64,000 bases of DNA from the NCBI RefSeq assembly GCF_900078705.1, contig NZ_FKIF01000002.1, forward strand, positions 1 through 64,000. Reading direction: 5' to 3'. Below are positions 51,790-62,745 of the stretch, piece after piece. Position 1 is the first letter of the stretch. Every line of letters begins with the position of its first letter. The position numbers and the translations under genes are program-made. Under the pieces are notes generated by a model, which saw nothing but the letters and a program-made list of their open reading frames with translations, searched no databases and was not told the DNA's origin. Origin of the DNA: Bordetella ansorpii. Lineage in GTDB: Bacteria; Pseudomonadota; Gammaproteobacteria; Burkholderiales; Burkholderiaceae_B.

Positions 51790-52185
51790 CTATTTGATCA
51801 ATCGGAGGCCGGCTGTTCTTGCGGCCTTGGCGTCGAAGGTGGCGGTGTATTCGCGCTGGGCATCGTGGCCGGCGCGTTCGATCAGGCAATCGGAGAAATC
51901 GGCCGACGAAGCGGCATACAGCCGCAGCGCCTTCCAGACGGTTTCGGCGGCCTCGACCACCATGCCCTGCGTGCGCAGCAGGATCTCGATGACCTGGACG
52001 ATATCGGCACGCGGCGCACCGTAGGAACGGCCCAGCACCCAGACGACCTCGACAAGGGCCACCTGGGAGATGAAGCCAGGCTGCTCGACGCTGAGCGACT
52101 CGATCAATGCGCTGGCCTTCCTGGCCTGCACAGGATCGTCCTGCACAAAGTAGCGCACCAGCACATTGGTATCCAAGCCGATCAT
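51790..52185 (-). CDS. vapC: PIN-domain toxin (VapC type)
   Basis: A 131-aa PIN ribonuclease: [17 protein letters not shown] with the first Asp at residue 5, a conserved Glu in [16 protein letters not shown], and [33 protein letters not shown] carrying the remaining acidic residues. Such toxins cut RNA (tRNA or rRNA loops) and are blocked by the partner antitoxin. Its ATG overlaps the antitoxin stop (ATGA), the usual TA layout. Confidence 0.9.
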   Translation of the reverse strand: MIGLDTNVLVRYFVQDDPVQARKASALIESLSVEQPGFISQVALVEVVWVLGRSYGAPRADIVQVIEILLRTQGMVVEAAETVWKALRLYAASSADFSDCLIERAGHDAQREYTATFDAKAARTAGLRLIK

Positions 52186-52427
52186 CGAGCCTTGCCGCCT
52201 TGCTCGGCAATGGCCGCGTTCATGTCCTCGATGGACACCGGCTTGGCCGGCTTGCGGATGATACCCTTGAGCGCGGTGACAGCATACGTGGCCGGAATGA
52301 CTTCGTAGCGGCCCGAGACTTCATTTAGGACGAATTCAACCCTGTCGCCAGTGGATAGCCCCAGCTGATGGCGAACCTCGGCGGGAATGGTGACCTGCCC
52401 TTTGGACGTGACGGTGGCGGAAGGCAG
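52182..52427 (-). CDS. vapB: AbrB/SpoVT-type antitoxin whose 5' end lies in tRNA-Sec
   Basis: The frame reads [36 protein letters not shown] ... [27 protein letters not shown]. This is a complete AbrB-like swapped-hairpin domain with the SKGQVTIP signature at once at the N-terminus, then a toxin-binding tail. No ATG, GTG or TTG is in frame between the SKGQVT codons and the TAG that closes the frame upstream. The only candidates are two CTG codons at 52428-52430 and 52425-52427, both inside tRNA-Sec (52415-52510). Homologs usually begin M[10 protein letters not shown], so the CTG at 52427 takes the place of the start. Either initiation is unusual or the true start was lost. Confidence 0.82.
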   Translation of the reverse strand: MPSATVTSKGQVTIPAEVRHQLGLSTGDRVEFVLNEVSGRYEVIPATYAVTALKGIIRKPAKPVSIEDMNAAIAEQGGKAR

Positions 52428-52510
52428 CAGGAGTCGAACCTACCTGGGAGCGTCTGACGCCCCCAACTGGGTTTGAAGCCCAGCCGTGCCGCCGGGCACG
52501 AATGCCTTCC
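52415..52510 (-). tRNA. selC: tRNA-Sec (anticodon TCA)
   Basis: A 96-base gene including encoded CCA: an 8-bp acceptor stem GGAAGGCA/TGCCTTCC, an anticodon loop CTTCAAA in the stem CTGGG/CCCAG, a long variable arm (GGGGGCGTCAGACGCTCCC) and the T-loop GGTTCGACTCC. All are hallmarks of selenocysteine tRNA. It lies 24 bases downstream of selB on the same strand and looks co-transcribed with the selenium genes. Its last 13 bases overlap the antitoxin frame. Confidence 0.96.
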
Positions 52511-52533
52511 AGGGCGGCGGTCCCCATGATACG

Positions 52534-54471
52534 TCAGGAAGCGCCGGTTGCCCGGCTGAACAGTGCCGTATCGGTGCGCAGCACGTGGTTGTCGCGCAGG
52601 CGGCGCGTATAGCCCACGCGATCGAAGAATTCCAGGATCTGGATGGCGCGTTTGCGTCCCAGCCCGGTGGCATCGCGAAACGCCGCGGCATGCGCGCTGC
52701 CGTCGCGCTCGCACAGCTCGGCCACCAGCACCGCCAGGGCCGCCACGTGATCGCGGTGGTAGTACAGGTCCTTGACCACTTGCGCCACGACGCCGCGCCG
52801 CAGCAGCTTGCGCAGCAGTTGGCGCACGCGGTCTTCGGGCTCGTTCTGCGAGCGCGCCAGATCGCGCACCCAGGGCGGATCGTAGAGACCGTCGCGGATC
52901 AGCGGCAGCAGCCGGTCGGCCAATGCGGCCTCGGCCTCGCCCAGCGTGGCCGCGTGCTGCGGACGGTGCAGCCAGGCGCCGTTGCGCGCCAGGCGGCCCT
53001 GAGCCAGCAGGCGTTCCAGCACGGCCTGCCACAAGGGCTCGGACGCGGTGGGCGCGGCGATGCGGCGCAGGCGCCCGGCATCCAGGCCGGGCTCGTCCGG
53101 AGAGTGTTCGTGAAAGCCATCCAGCGCCGTCACCGCACGCTCGCACAGGGCCTCCCAGTGTTCGGCCAGCAGCAAGGTGCGCGCGGCCCGCGGCGCGCGC
53201 GCGGCGGCCCACCGCGCATCGTCCGGCACGGCAAGCGACTGCGCGGGCATGCCGGTCAGGCGCTGCAGTTGCGCCTCGTCCAGGCCCAGCGGGGCTTCGC
53301 GCAGCACGGCCGCCAGGCCTTGCCCATCCAGCAGGGCTGCCACGGCGTCCAGCCAGGCCAGCCGCTGCGGCGTGCGCCGCTTGCGGTCCGGCGCGTTGGG
53401 ATCGAGCACGCGGCCGCCGCCCACGGTGCGCGAGGCCTGCGCATTGCGGGCGATGTATCGGTCGCCCGGCATGGCGCACACGGGCGTGTCGAACACCAGT
53501 TGCACCCGGCCGCGCTGGCCCGGCACCAGTTGTTCCGGCGCCAACGGCACCGCGTGGGCCATATGATGCGCGGCGCCGATATGGATGTGCAGCGGCGCCC
53601 AGGCGCGCAGCGGGCCATCGGCGGATTCCAGCCAGTCCAGTTCGACGTCGACGTGGCGCGACGGGCGGAAGCAGCGCGCATCGGCGATCCAGTCGCCGCG
53701 CGCGATGGCGTCCTTGTCCATGCCGGGCAGGTTCAGCGCGCAGCGCTGGCCGGCCACGCCCTCGGCGCCGGCACGGTTCTGCGCGTGGATGCTGCGCACG
53801 CGCACCGGCGTGCCCGCGGGCATCAGGCGCAGGTCGGCCGTCTCGTCGCCCACGCGCACGCGGCCCGCATGGGCGGTGCCCGTGACCACGGTGCCATGGC
53901 CCGCCAAGGTGAACGCGCGGTCCACCGCCAGGCGGAACAGGCCCTGCGCGCCGCGCGCCGGCAAGGCCTGCGCGGCGTCGTCCAGATGCGATTTCAGGGC
54001 CGCGGTGCCCGCGTCGCCCGGCTCGGCGGCGCGGGTGGGAAAAACGGGCGCGCCCGCCAGGAAGGTGCCGGCCGCCAGTTGCGCGATCTCGTCCAGGACA
54101 CCCCGCAGGCGCTGCGCGTCGGCGCGATCGGCCTTGGTCAGCGCCACGGCGCCGCGCGCCACGCCCAGCAGGACCAGGATGGCCAGGTGCTCGCGCGTCT
54201 GCGGCATCACGCCATCGTCGGCCGCCACGACCAACAGGCCGAAATCGATGCCCGTGGCGCCGGCCGCCATCGTGTGCACCAGTTTTTCATGGCCCGGCAC
54301 GTCGATGAAGCCCAGCACGTCGCCATTGGGCAGGGGCGTGTAGGCGTAGCCCAGCTCGATGGAAATGCCGCGCGCCTTCTCCTCTTTCAGGCGGTCGGTA
54401 TCCACACCCGTCAGGGCCCGCACCAGCGTGGTCTTGCCGTGGTCGATGTGACCGGCGGTGCCGACGATCAT
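52534..54471 (-). CDS. selB: Selenocysteine-specific elongation factor
   Basis: A 645-aa GTPase: G1 [14 protein letters not shown] (4-17), [21 protein letters not shown] (G3), ALTKADRAD (G4), beta-barrel domains to about 340, then four winged helices to the end that bind the SECIS hairpin ([21 protein letters not shown] is the last). It delivers Sec-tRNA to UGA codons marked by SECIS. The ATG at 54471 is chosen over a longer frame that overlaps selA. 34 bases separate it from selA. Confidence 0.96.
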   Translation of the reverse strand: MIVGTAGHIDHGKTTLVRALTGVDTDRLKEEKARGISIELGYAYTPLPNGDVLGFIDVPGHEKLVHTMAAGATGIDFGLLVVAADDGVMPQTREHLAILVLLGVARGAVALTKADRADAQRLRGVLDEIAQLAAGTFLAGAPVFPTRAAEPGDAGTAALKSHLDDAAQALPARGAQGLFRLAVDRAFTLAGHGTVVTGTAHAGRVRVGDETADLRLMPAGTPVRVRSIHAQNRAGAEGVAGQRCALNLPGMDKDAIARGDWIADARCFRPSRHVDVELDWLESADGPLRAWAPLHIHIGAAHHMAHAVPLAPEQLVPGQRGRVQLVFDTPVCAMPGDRYIARNAQASRTVGGGRVLDPNAPDRKRRTPQRLAWLDAVAALLDGQGLAAVLREAPLGLDEAQLQRLTGMPAQSLAVPDDARWAAARAPRAARTLLLAEHWEALCERAVTALDGFHEHSPDEPGLDAGRLRRIAAPTASEPLWQAVLERLLAQGRLARNGAWLHRPQHAATLGEAEAALADRLLPLIRDGLYDPPWVRDLARSQNEPEDRVRQLLRKLLRRGVVAQVVKDLYYHRDHVAALAVLVAELCERDGSAHAAAFRDATGLGRKRAIQILEFFDRVGYTRRLRDNHVLRTDTALFSRATGAS

Positions 54472-54505
54472 GCCGCAGTCTCTCTGGTCGAAACGAAAAC
54501 CCGCA

Positions 54506-55936
54506 TCATGCCAGCGGTTGCGCCAACTGCGCGATGAAACCGGGCTCGTCGCGCTCTTCCAGGCAGCGCAGGTCCAGCCACAGCGCGTCGTCGGCCAGGC
54601 GGCCGATGACGGGCCTGGGCAAGCCGCGCAGCAGGGTTTCCAGGCGCGCCAGGTGGCGCCCTGGCCGGCCGCTGCCCGCGTGGCGGATGGCCAGCGCGTG
54701 GCTGGGCAGATGATCGGCGGGCAACGCGCCGCTGCCGATCTGGCTGAACACCGGCGCCGCCTGCACGGCGTAACCCGCGCCCACGGCATGCTGCACGGTG
54801 TCGCGCAGGCGGTCGGCGGCGGCCTGGATCAGGCGCTGCGGCCGCGTCAGCAGGCGCAGCGTGGTCAGGCGTTCGGGCAGGAACTCGGGCGTGCGGTACA
54901 GGGCCAGCACCGGTTCGAGCGCGGCCAGCGTCAGCTTGCTGACGCGCAGCGCGCGCTTCAGCGGATTCTTCTTGATCTTGCGGATCAGGTCGGCGCGGCC
55001 CACCAGCAGGCCAGCCTGCGGGCCGCCCAGCAGCTTGTCGCCGCTGAAGGTGACCAGATCGGCGCCCGCCTGCACCGTGTCGCGCACGGTATCTTCGCGC
55101 GGCAGGCCCCATTGCGTCAGGTCAAGCAGCGTGCCGCTGCCCAGATCCACCGTCATCGGCACGCCCCTGGCATGCGCGATGCGCGCCACCTCGGCCACGT
55201 CCACGCTCTTGGTGAAACCGGTGATGGCGTAGTTGCTGCAGTGCACCTTCATCAGCATCGCGGTGCGCGGGCCGATGGCCTCCTCGTAATCCCTGGCGTG
55301 GGTACGGTTGGTGGTGCCTACCTCGACCAGCTTCGCGCCCGCGCGCTTCATGATGTCGGGAATGCGGAAGGCTCCGCCGATCTCGACCAGTTCGCCACGC
55401 GACACGACCACTTCGCGGCGGTCGGCCAGCGCGTTCAGCATCAGCAGCACCGCGGCGGCGTTGTTGTTGACCACCGTGGCGGCCTCGGCACCCGTCAGCT
55501 CGCACAACAGGTCTTCGATCAGGTCGTCGCGGTCGCCCCGGCCGCCGCTGTCCAGGTCGAATTCGAGGTTGGCGGGCGCGGTCAGGGCGCGCACCACCGA
55601 AGCCACCGCCTCGTCGGGCAGCAGGGCGCGTCCCAGGTTGGTGTGCAGCACCGTGCCCGTCAGGTTGTAGACGACGCGCAGGCGCGGCTCCGTGGCCTTT
55701 TTCAGCGCGGCGGCCAGCTCGTGAACGATTGCGCCGGTCTCGACGCGGCCGGACACCAGCCTGCCGGCCAGGGCATCGGCCCGCAGCGCGGCCAGATGAT
55801 CGCGCAGGCCGGCCACCACCTGCGTGCGCCCATAGGCATCCAGCAGCGCCTGCATGGGCGCGGCGCCCAGCACTCGGTCCAATGACGGGATATCGGCCGG
55901 ACCGGCCAGCGCCACTGGAGACGGGTTCTGCCGCAT
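54506..55936 (-). CDS. selA: Selenocysteine synthase (L-seryl-tRNA-Sec selenium transferase)
   Basis: A 476-aa PLP enzyme: the N-terminal [20 protein letters not shown] binds tRNA-Sec. The fold-type I core has [32 protein letters not shown], and the PLP lysine Lys301 in [15 protein letters not shown]. It converts Ser-tRNA-Sec into Sec-tRNA-Sec. It starts 4 bases after fdhE ends, part of the fdn-sel unit. Confidence 0.97.
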   Translation of the reverse strand: MRQNPSPVALAGPADIPSLDRVLGAAPMQALLDAYGRTQVVAGLRDHLAALRADALAGRLVSGRVETGAIVHELAAALKKATEPRLRVVYNLTGTVLHTNLGRALLPDEAVASVVRALTAPANLEFDLDSGGRGDRDDLIEDLLCELTGAEAATVVNNNAAAVLLMLNALADRREVVVSRGELVEIGGAFRIPDIMKRAGAKLVEVGTTNRTHARDYEEAIGPRTAMLMKVHCSNYAITGFTKSVDVAEVARIAHARGVPMTVDLGSGTLLDLTQWGLPREDTVRDTVQAGADLVTFSGDKLLGGPQAGLLVGRADLIRKIKKNPLKRALRVSKLTLAALEPVLALYRTPEFLPERLTTLRLLTRPQRLIQAAADRLRDTVQHAVGAGYAVQAAPVFSQIGSGALPADHLPSHALAIRHAGSGRPGRHLARLETLLRGLPRPVIGRLADDALWLDLRCLEERDEPGFIAQLAQPLA

Positions 55937-55940
55937 CGTG

Positions 55941-56900
55941 TCAGTCCTCCGAGCCGTCGGATTCGCCTGCGCCTTCCGAGCCGTGCCACAGCAGCGGATT
56001 GCCGCTGGCGCGCGAATAGCCGGCCTCGCCCATCAGGACGTCCAGCGCCAGGCTGGCCAGGTCGTCGGCCACGGGCTCGACGTACAGGTCTTTCTCTTGA
56101 TAGAAGATCTTGCGATACGTGTGGCAGTGGTCGCAGGACTCGGCGCGGATCGCCTCCGAACGGCCCTCGATGGCGTGATAGGCCACCGTCTCGGTGTCCT
56201 GGCAATGGGTGCACGTCACACGCACCATGTGCCATTCGCTGGCGCACAGCGAACAGCACAGATAACGGTAGCCTTCGAGCTGGCCGCCCACGCGCACCAC
56301 GCTGGCCACGGGCAGGCTGCCGCACACCGGGCACACGCCGAAGGGGCTGGCCACCGGCAACTGGCCAGGATCGAAACGGCTGGCCAGGTCCGTCCAGTAC
56401 ACCTGCAGGGCCGCCATCACGATGGGCGCGGCGGCGCTGTCGACGCCCTCTTCGCGTTCTTCGAGCAAGGCATCCGCCAGGGCTTCGATGGCTGCGGGCG
56501 CTTCTTCGAGCTTGCGGCGCAGGCTCCGGCAGACCTCGACGGCCTCGGTGGGCGCGTCCGGCAGCGCCTGCAGGCGTTGCGTCAGGCGGCGCAGCACGCC
56601 CGTCCATTGGGGATCGCGCCGCCAACCCACCGCCTGCAGGGGCGGCATGCCATGCGTCTGGGCCAGGTCGATGCGGGCCGCATCGGCGCCGGGAAAGCTG
56701 CTGTCGGCCAGCATGGCCTGCTGCGCCTCGACCAGATCCGCCATCAGGCTCAGGTAGTCGGCCACGGGATTGTCGGTGGCCAACTGGCGCAGGCGCGAGG
56801 CGCGGGCGGCGAACACGGTCGCGCGCTCGGGCAGGCGGACACGCACGATGGCATTGTGATCGAGTTCCTCGATCTCGCCACGGGGAAGAATACGCTGCAC
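55941..56900 (-). CDS. fdhE: Formate dehydrogenase accessory protein FdhE
   Basis: A 319-aa protein with four C-x-x-C pairs of a rubredoxin-like fold in its second half: [31 protein letters not shown], followed by [25 protein letters not shown]. It is needed to activate respiratory formate dehydrogenases and may handle redox maturation of the selenoprotein. The start is taken as GTG 56900 ([15 protein letters not shown]) because GGAGAG precedes it and homologs begin at this point; the longer ATG-started frame lacks such support. Confidence 0.9.
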   Translation of the reverse strand: MQRILPRGEIEELDHNAIVRVRLPERATVFAARASRLRQLATDNPVADYLSLMADLVEAQQAMLADSSFPGADAARIDLAQTHGMPPLQAVGWRRDPQWTGVLRRLTQRLQALPDAPTEAVEVCRSLRRKLEEAPAAIEALADALLEEREEGVDSAAAPIVMAALQVYWTDLASRFDPGQLPVASPFGVCPVCGSLPVASVVRVGGQLEGYRYLCCSLCASEWHMVRVTCTHCQDTETVAYHAIEGRSEAIRAESCDHCHTYRKIFYQEKDLYVEPVADDLASLALDVLMGEAGYSRASGNPLLWHGSEGAGESDGSED

Positions 56901-57195
56901 AACACTCTCCAGAACAGCCGCCGCGCCCGTACGCTCGCGTGGAGGACAGGGCTCGGCGGCAAAAATGTGGCCGATATCGAGCCTGGATGGACATCGACTG
57001 ACGGCCCGCAAACGGAGGAAACGAAGCGTCGGTTCCCCTTGCGGGCGGAAGGCTGGCCCGCCTGCCCATCATAGCCCGGTGACTGCGGCCTTCGGTGGTT
57101 GGGAAGCACCGCACAAGAACAACGGCCGCCCCCGACAAGGGAAGCGGCCGCGTGCAGGGCGCAATGGCCCAGTTGTCCGCCTTAAGTTGTCCGCC

Positions 57196-57861
57196 TTACT
57201 TGGGCGGCGCCGTCGTGTCGCCGTAGCCCCGGATGTCCTTGCGCACTTCGCGGAACCACAGGCGATGGTGCTTCCACGCCCAGCCGGGCGTGACCGTGCC
57301 GCGCACCATCGCGCCGATCGAGCCCTTGACCCAGATGGCGGCATAGATGTGCACGATGATCGAGCAGATCATCACCAGGCCGCACACGGCGTGCAGCACC
57401 GAAGCCGCGCGGATCACCGGGATGGGGAAGTAGAACGAGAAGTACGCCCGCCACATCACGATGCCGCTCAGCAGCAACCCGACCATGCTGAGGATCAGCA
57501 CGTAGAACAGCACCTTCTGTCCGGCGTTGTACTTGCCCACTTCGGGCAGCCGGTCTTCGCGGTTGTTCAGCACGTCGGGCATCTGCTTGAGCCATTGCAC
57601 GTCGTGGCGCCGGATCGCGTTGGCGCGCCACAGCCGCATCGCGAACAGCATGAACGAGACGAACATCACCACGCCCACGAAGGGGTGCAGGATGCGCGTC
57701 CACGGACCGCCGCCGAACAGGTTGGTCAGCCAGAAGAACGCCGGATGGAACAGCGCCAGACCGGACAGCGCCAGCAACACGAAAGTGATGGCGGTGATCC
57801 AGTGGTTGGTCCGCTCGTTGGCGTTGTACCGCTGGATCAGCTTGCGATGATGGTCAGTCAT
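57196..57861 (-). CDS. fdnI: Formate dehydrogenase cytochrome b556 subunit
   Basis: A 221-aa inner-membrane protein with four helices and heme-ligand histidines: [54 protein letters not shown], and [25 protein letters not shown]. It takes electrons from the iron-sulfur subunit to the quinone pool. The start overlaps fdxH by 8 bases. A 295-base gap to fdhE follows, in which no gene is seen. Confidence 0.95.
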   Translation of the reverse strand: MTDHHRKLIQRYNANERTNHWITAITFVLLALSGLALFHPAFFWLTNLFGGGPWTRILHPFVGVVMFVSFMLFAMRLWRANAIRRHDVQWLKQMPDVLNNREDRLPEVGKYNAGQKVLFYVLILSMVGLLLSGIVMWRAYFSFYFPIPVIRAASVLHAVCGLVMICSIIVHIYAAIWVKGSIGAMVRGTVTPGWAWKHHRLWFREVRKDIRGYGDTTAPPK

Positions 57862-58753
57862 GGCGCATCTCCTCTTCGGCCTTGCGCTCGTCTTCCTCTT
57901 CGGTCTCGTTCGGGCCCACGCGGATGTAGTGGAAGAACCCGGCCAGCGCCGTCAGGGCCATGGCGGCCACGCCCAGCGGCTTGGCGATGCCCTTCCACAG
58001 CGACACCATCGGGCTGATCTTCGGCTCGTCGGGCAAGCCGTGATACAGGCTGGGCTTGTCCGCGTGATGCAGCACATACATCACGTGGGTGCCGCCCACG
58101 CCCTTCGGGTCGTACAGTCCGGCATGCTCGAAGCCGCGCGACTTCAGGTCCTCGATGCGTTCCTCCGCATGGTGCTTCATGTCCTCCTTGGTGCCGAACA
58201 CGATGGCGCCGGTGGGACAGGTCTTCACGCACGCGGGCTCCTGGCCCACGGCCACGCGGTCGGAACACAGGGTGCACTTGTACGCCTTGTGGTCTTTCTT
58301 GGAGATGCGCGGCACGTCGAACGGGCAGCCGGTAACGCAATAGCCGCACCCGATGCACTTCTCTTCGTGGAAATCCACGATGCCGTTGTTGTACTGCACG
58401 ATGGCGCCCGGCGAGGGACAGGCCTTCAGGCAGCCCGGGTCCTCGCAGTGCATGCAGCCGTCCTTGCGGATCAGCCACTCCAGGTCACCCGCCGGGTTCT
58501 CGTATTCCGAGAACCGCATCACCGTCCACGAATGTTCGGTGAGGTCGGCGGGGTTGTCGTAGACGCCGACGTTGGTGCCGACTTCGTCGCGCAGGTCGTT
58601 CCACTCCATGCAGGCCGTCTGGCAGGCCTTGCAGCCGATGCACTTGGAGACGTCGATCAGCTTGGCGACGCCGCCGGTGGACGGCTCGCGTATGCCGGGC
58701 GGCGGCGTGGTGGTGGCGGAGACCCGCTTGATGTCCAGGGATTGCATTGACAT
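57854..58753 (-). CDS. fdxH: Formate dehydrogenase iron-sulfur subunit
   Basis: A 299-aa protein with four [4Fe-4S] cysteine sets: [64 protein letters not shown] single C-terminal membrane helix (about 255-275, [16 protein letters not shown]) anchors it. It links the periplasmic catalytic subunit with the cytochrome. The ATG at 58753 ([15 protein letters not shown]) was chosen over an upstream start without a Shine-Dalgarno sequence. Confidence 0.95.
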   Translation of the reverse strand: MSMQSLDIKRVSATTTPPPGIREPSTGGVAKLIDVSKCIGCKACQTACMEWNDLRDEVGTNVGVYDNPADLTEHSWTVMRFSEYENPAGDLEWLIRKDGCMHCEDPGCLKACPSPGAIVQYNNGIVDFHEEKCIGCGYCVTGCPFDVPRISKKDHKAYKCTLCSDRVAVGQEPACVKTCPTGAIVFGTKEDMKHHAEERIEDLKSRGFEHAGLYDPKGVGGTHVMYVLHHADKPSLYHGLPDEPKISPMVSLWKGIAKPLGVAAMALTALAGFFHYIRVGPNETEEEDERKAEEEMRHD

Positions 58754-58841
58754 GTCATGCCTCCTGCCGGGCCGCCCCAAGGGAGGCATCGCCCCCTTGG
58801 GGGGCAGCGAATGAAATGCGCGTGGGGGCCATATTCAGCTC

Positions 58842-61800
58842 CTATACCTTCTCGACCTTCACGAGGAAGGACTTGAACTCCGGCGTCTGGCTGTTGCCAT
58901 CGCCCACGAACGGGGTGAGGGTGTTGGCCAGGAAGCCCGGCTTGGTCAGGCCCACGAAGCCCCAGTGGATGGGAATCCCCACGTGGTGCACGGGCTTGCC
59001 CTCGACCGTCAGCACCTTGATCCGCTTGGTGACCAGCGCCACCGCCTTGATGTAGCCGCGGTTGGACGAGACCTTCACCCATGCGCCGTTGGCGATGCCC
59101 AGTTCCTTGGCGAGCCCTTCGCCGATCTCGACGAACTGCTGCGGCTGCACGATGGCGTTGAGCAGCACGTTCTTGGTCCAGTAGTGGAAGTGCTCGGTCA
59201 GCCGGTACGTGGTGGCCACGTACGGGAACTGGTCCGCCTTGCCCATCTGTTCCAGATCGCCCTTGAACACGCGCGCCGCCGGATTGCTGGTGACGCCCTT
59301 GGCCTTCGGATGCAGCGGGTTGTAGCCCACCGGGGTCTCGAAGGGTTCGTAGTGCTCGGGGAACGGGCCTTCGTTCATGCCGGCGCGCGCGAAGAAGCGC
59401 GCCACCCCTTCGGGGTTCATGATGAAGGGGTTCATGCCGCCCGCCGGGTTCTCGTCCGCCTTGAAGTCGGGGACGTCGGCGCCGCCCCAGCTCTTGCCGT
59501 TCCAGGCCACCAGCTTGCGGCGCGGATCGAAGGGCTTGCCTTCGAGGTCGCAGGACGCGCGGTTGTACAGCACGCGCCGGTTGGCCGGCCATGCCCACGC
59601 CCAGTTCAGCGTCTGCCCGATGCCCGTGGGATCGGTATTGTCGCGGCGCGCCATCTGGTTGCCCGCCTGGGTCCACGCGCCGCAGAAGATCCAGCAGCCG
59701 CTGAGCGTGGAACCGTCGTCGCGCAGTTCCGCGAAGCCCGACAACTGCTCGCCCGCCTTGCGCGTGATCCTGGTCGGATCTTTCGGATCGACCAGGTCGG
59801 TCAACGCGCGGCCGCTGTACTCCATCGCCAGTTCCGTGGGGGTGGGGCTTTCGGGGTTGGCGTAGGGCCACGACAGATTCACGATGGGATCCGGGAACTT
59901 GCCGCCTTCCTTGCGGTACATCTCGCGCACGCGCGTAAAGAGATCGGACATGATCTCGATGTCGCTGCGGGCCTCCCCCGGAGGCTCGGCGCCCTTCCAG
60001 TGCCATTGCAGCCAACGGCCCGAGTTGACCAGCGCGCCCTCTTCCTCGGCGAAGCAGGTCGTGGGCAGGCGGAACACCTCGGTCTGGATCTTGGACGGAT
60101 CCACGTCGTTGTGTTCGCCGGCGTTGCGCCAGAACTCGGCGGTCTCGGTGTTCAGCGGGTCCATGACGACCAGGAACTTCAGCGACGAGAAGCCCTTGAG
60201 CAGCTTGGCCTTGTTGGGCGCCGCCGCCAGAGGGTTGAAGCCCTGGCAGATGTAGCCCGTCATCTTCTGCTGGTGCATCAGCTCGTAGACCTGCAGCATG
60301 TCGTACGGCTTGTCCAGCTTGGGCAGGTAGTCGTAGGCCCAGTTGTTCTCGGCCGTGGCCGCGCCGCCCCACCAGGCCTTCATCAGGCTGACGAAGAACT
60401 TGTTGTAGTTCTGCCAGTAGCTCAACTGGTTGGGGCGCAGCGGCTTCAACGCGCGCGCGCCGATGTAGGTGCCGTACTCCTGCTCGGCCTCGCCGGGCAG
60501 CGTCATGTAGCCCGGCAACAGGTTCGACATCAGCCCCAGGTCGGTCAGGCCCTGGATGTTCGAGTGCCCGCGCAGCGCGTTCATGCCACCGCCGGCGATG
60601 CCGATGTTGCCCAGCAGCAGCTGGACCATGGCGCCGGTACGGATGATCTGCGAGCCGACCGAGTGCTGTGTCCAGCCCAGTGCGTACAGGACGGTGCCCG
60701 CGCGATCGGTGCCGGCCGTCGAGGCCAGCATTTCACAGACGTGCTGGAACTTGTCCCTGGGCGTGCCGCAGACGCGTTCGACCATCTCGGGCGTGTAGCG
60801 CGAGTAGTGCTGCTTCAGCAACTGGTACACGCAGCGCGGATGCTGCAGCGTGGGGTCGGTACGGACGAAGCCGTCCTCGCCCTTCTCGTAGTCCCAGGTG
60901 CTCTTGTCATAGACCCGGCGCTCGGGGTTGTAGCCCGAGTACAGGCCGTCCTGGAAGGTGAAGTCTTCGCGGACGATGAACGAGAAGTCCGTGTAGTTGC
61001 GGACGTACTCGTGCTGAACCTTGTCGTTTTCCAGCAGGTAGTGGATCACCCCGCCCAGGAAAATGATGTCGGTGCCGGTTCGGATGGGCGCGTAGTAGTC
61101 CGCCACGGATGCCGAGCGCGTAAAGCGCGGATCCACGACGATCAGCTTCGCCTTGTTGTGGGCCTTGGCCTCGGTCACCCACTTGAAACCGCAAGGGTGC
61201 GCCTCGGCGGCATTGCCGCCCATGATCAGGACTACGTCCGCGTTCTTGATGTCGACCCAATGGTTCGTCATCGCTCCACGGCCAAACGTCGGGGCAAGAC
61301 CTGCCACCGTCGGGCCGTGTCAGACACGTGCCTGGTTGTCGAACGCGAGCATCCCGAAGCTGCGGGCAACCTTGTGCGTGACGTACGCGGTTTCGTTGCT
61401 GGCCGCCGAAGCCGCCAGCATGCCCGTGGTGATCCAGCGGTTGACCGTCATGCCTTCGGCGGTCTTTTCGACGAAGTTGGCGTCGCGGTCGTCCTTCATC
61501 AGCTTGGCGATGCGCGTCATCGCGTCATCCCAGGAGATGCGCTGCCACTTGTCGGAGCCGGGCGCCCGGTATTCGGGATACTTGAGCCGATTCGGACTGT
61601 GGATGAAGTCGATCAGCGCGGCGCCCTTGGGACAGAGGGTCCCACGGTTGACGGGATGGTCGGGGTCCCCTTCGATGTGGATGATGCTGGCTTCGGCGTT
61701 TTTCGCCTTGTCGCCCAGCCCATACATCAGGACCCCACAGGCTACCGAACAGTAAGGACAGGTATTGCGCGTCTCGGTCATGCGCGCCAGCTTGTACTGG

Positions 61801-61910
61801 CGGACTTCTGCCATGGCCGTGCCGGGGGCAACCCCCAGCAACGCCAGGCTGGATCCCGCCAGCGTCGCTCCTGTCACCTTGAAGAATTGCCGGCGATTCA
61901 TGGCAGCCAT
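58842..61910 (-). CDS. fdnG: Formate dehydrogenase catalytic selenoprotein subunit
   Basis: A 1022-aa molybdopterin oxidoreductase read through one in-frame TGA at 61320-61322 as selenocysteine (residue 197, in NQARV-Sec-HGPTVAGLAP). A Tat signal RRQFFK begins the protein (about 6-11, cleaved after TAMA). CPYCSVACGVLM at about 52-63 binds the [4Fe-4S] cluster. The large Mo-bis-MGD domain and the C-terminal barrel follow. It oxidises formate to CO2 in the periplasm and feeds fdxH and fdnI. The SECIS hairpin lies directly after the TGA, and selA, selB and tRNA-Sec are downstream, so the TGA is not a disrupting mutation. Confidence 0.97.
61277..61319 (-). promoter_or_regulatory. Bacterial SECIS hairpin of fdnG
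   Basis: Immediately after the TGA, CACGGCC pairs with GGCCGTG. The upper stem GGCA-GGTCT-TGCC puts GGTCT in the loop, as required for SelB binding in Escherichia coli. The distance from TGA to the loop is about 18 bases. Confidence 0.9.
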
Positions 61911-62115
61911 GACGCACTCCCTTCAGGTGGTTGGACAGGACGGCCGCCACCCCCTGAGGCGTTGTGCGCCGCGAAAGACCTGACGGCAGTCCCGGTTATT
62001 CGGGGCAGTATAGGTCCGTCTCCGGACGCCCCGCAATCCGAGCCATGCTGCAGTGCATCGACGGCGGACACACGGTGCGCTTACATTACGGTTTTCAACG
62101 CCCCTACGCCCCGCC

Positions 62116-62622
62116 ATGGACGACGCATTCAGCCACCAATTGTCGATGACCATCCTGATGACGCCTGACATGGCGAACTTTTCGGGCAATGTGCACGGCG
62201 GCACCATTCTCAAGTATCTGGACCAGGTGGCCTACGCCTGCGCCAGCCGGTACGCCGGCCACTACGTCGTCACCCTGTCGGTCGACCAGGTGGTGTTCCG
62301 CCAGCCGATCCACGTCGGCGAGCTGGTCACCTTCCTGGCCTCGGTCAACTACACCGGCCGCACCTCGATGGAAATCGGCATCAAGGTGGTCACCGAAGAC
62401 ATCCGCAAGAAGCTGGTGCGCCACACCAACAGCTGTTATTTCACGATGGTGGCCGTGGACGACAAGGGCCAGCCCATCGAAGTGCCGCCATTGCAGCTGC
62501 GCACGCTGGAAGAACGCCAGCGCTTCGAGGGGGCCAAGCAGCGCCGCGCCCTGCGCCAGGAAATGGAAAAGCGCCACGAAGAGATCAAGCAGGAAGTGCA
62601 GGACACGACGCCGCTGCATTAA
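62116..62622 (+). CDS. Acyl-CoA thioesterase, hotdog fold (YciA type)
   Basis: A 168-aa protein with MTPDMANFSGNVHGGTILKYLDQVAYACASRYAGH, in which the conserved Asn/His/Gly (NVHGG) and Asp of the 4HBT-type thioesterases are visible. A helical, charged tail ends it (ALRQEMEKRHEEIKQEVQ). It hydrolyses acyl-CoA esters in the cytoplasm; chain-length preference cannot be told. It is divergent from fdnG. The ATG at 62116 begins the conserved domain; upstream in-frame codons lack a Shine-Dalgarno sequence. Confidence 0.9.
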   Translation: MDDAFSHQLSMTILMTPDMANFSGNVHGGTILKYLDQVAYACASRYAGHYVVTLSVDQVVFRQPIHVGELVTFLASVNYTGRTSMEIGIKVVTEDIRKKLVRHTNSCYFTMVAVDDKGQPIEVPPLQLRTLEERQRFEGAKQRRALRQEMEKRHEEIKQEVQDTTPLH

Positions 62623-62745
62623 TCAATCTTAATAATGGGGACGGCACTGCGCATTGAGAACTGATATCGTTCCGATTGTGCCGGCCGGCCTTCCCTGCCT
62701 CCGGCTCGACCCCATCAAGCGCCCCCGCCTCCAGGAGTCCACGCC

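Noticed and set aside
52486-54537. Long plus-strand open frames opposite selB and selA
   Set aside because: Both selB and selA have complete family motifs on the minus strand; the opposite frames show no family pattern.
61307-61322. Frameshift or nonsense mutation in fdnG
   Set aside because: The TGA is at the known selenocysteine position, a SECIS hairpin follows directly, and the Sec machinery is encoded downstream.
58965-62168. A 1067-codon plus-strand open frame opposite the formate dehydrogenase gene
   Set aside because: It is the antisense shadow of fdnG in GC-rich DNA; it has no Shine-Dalgarno sequence and a composition dominated by His, Arg, Gln and Ala.
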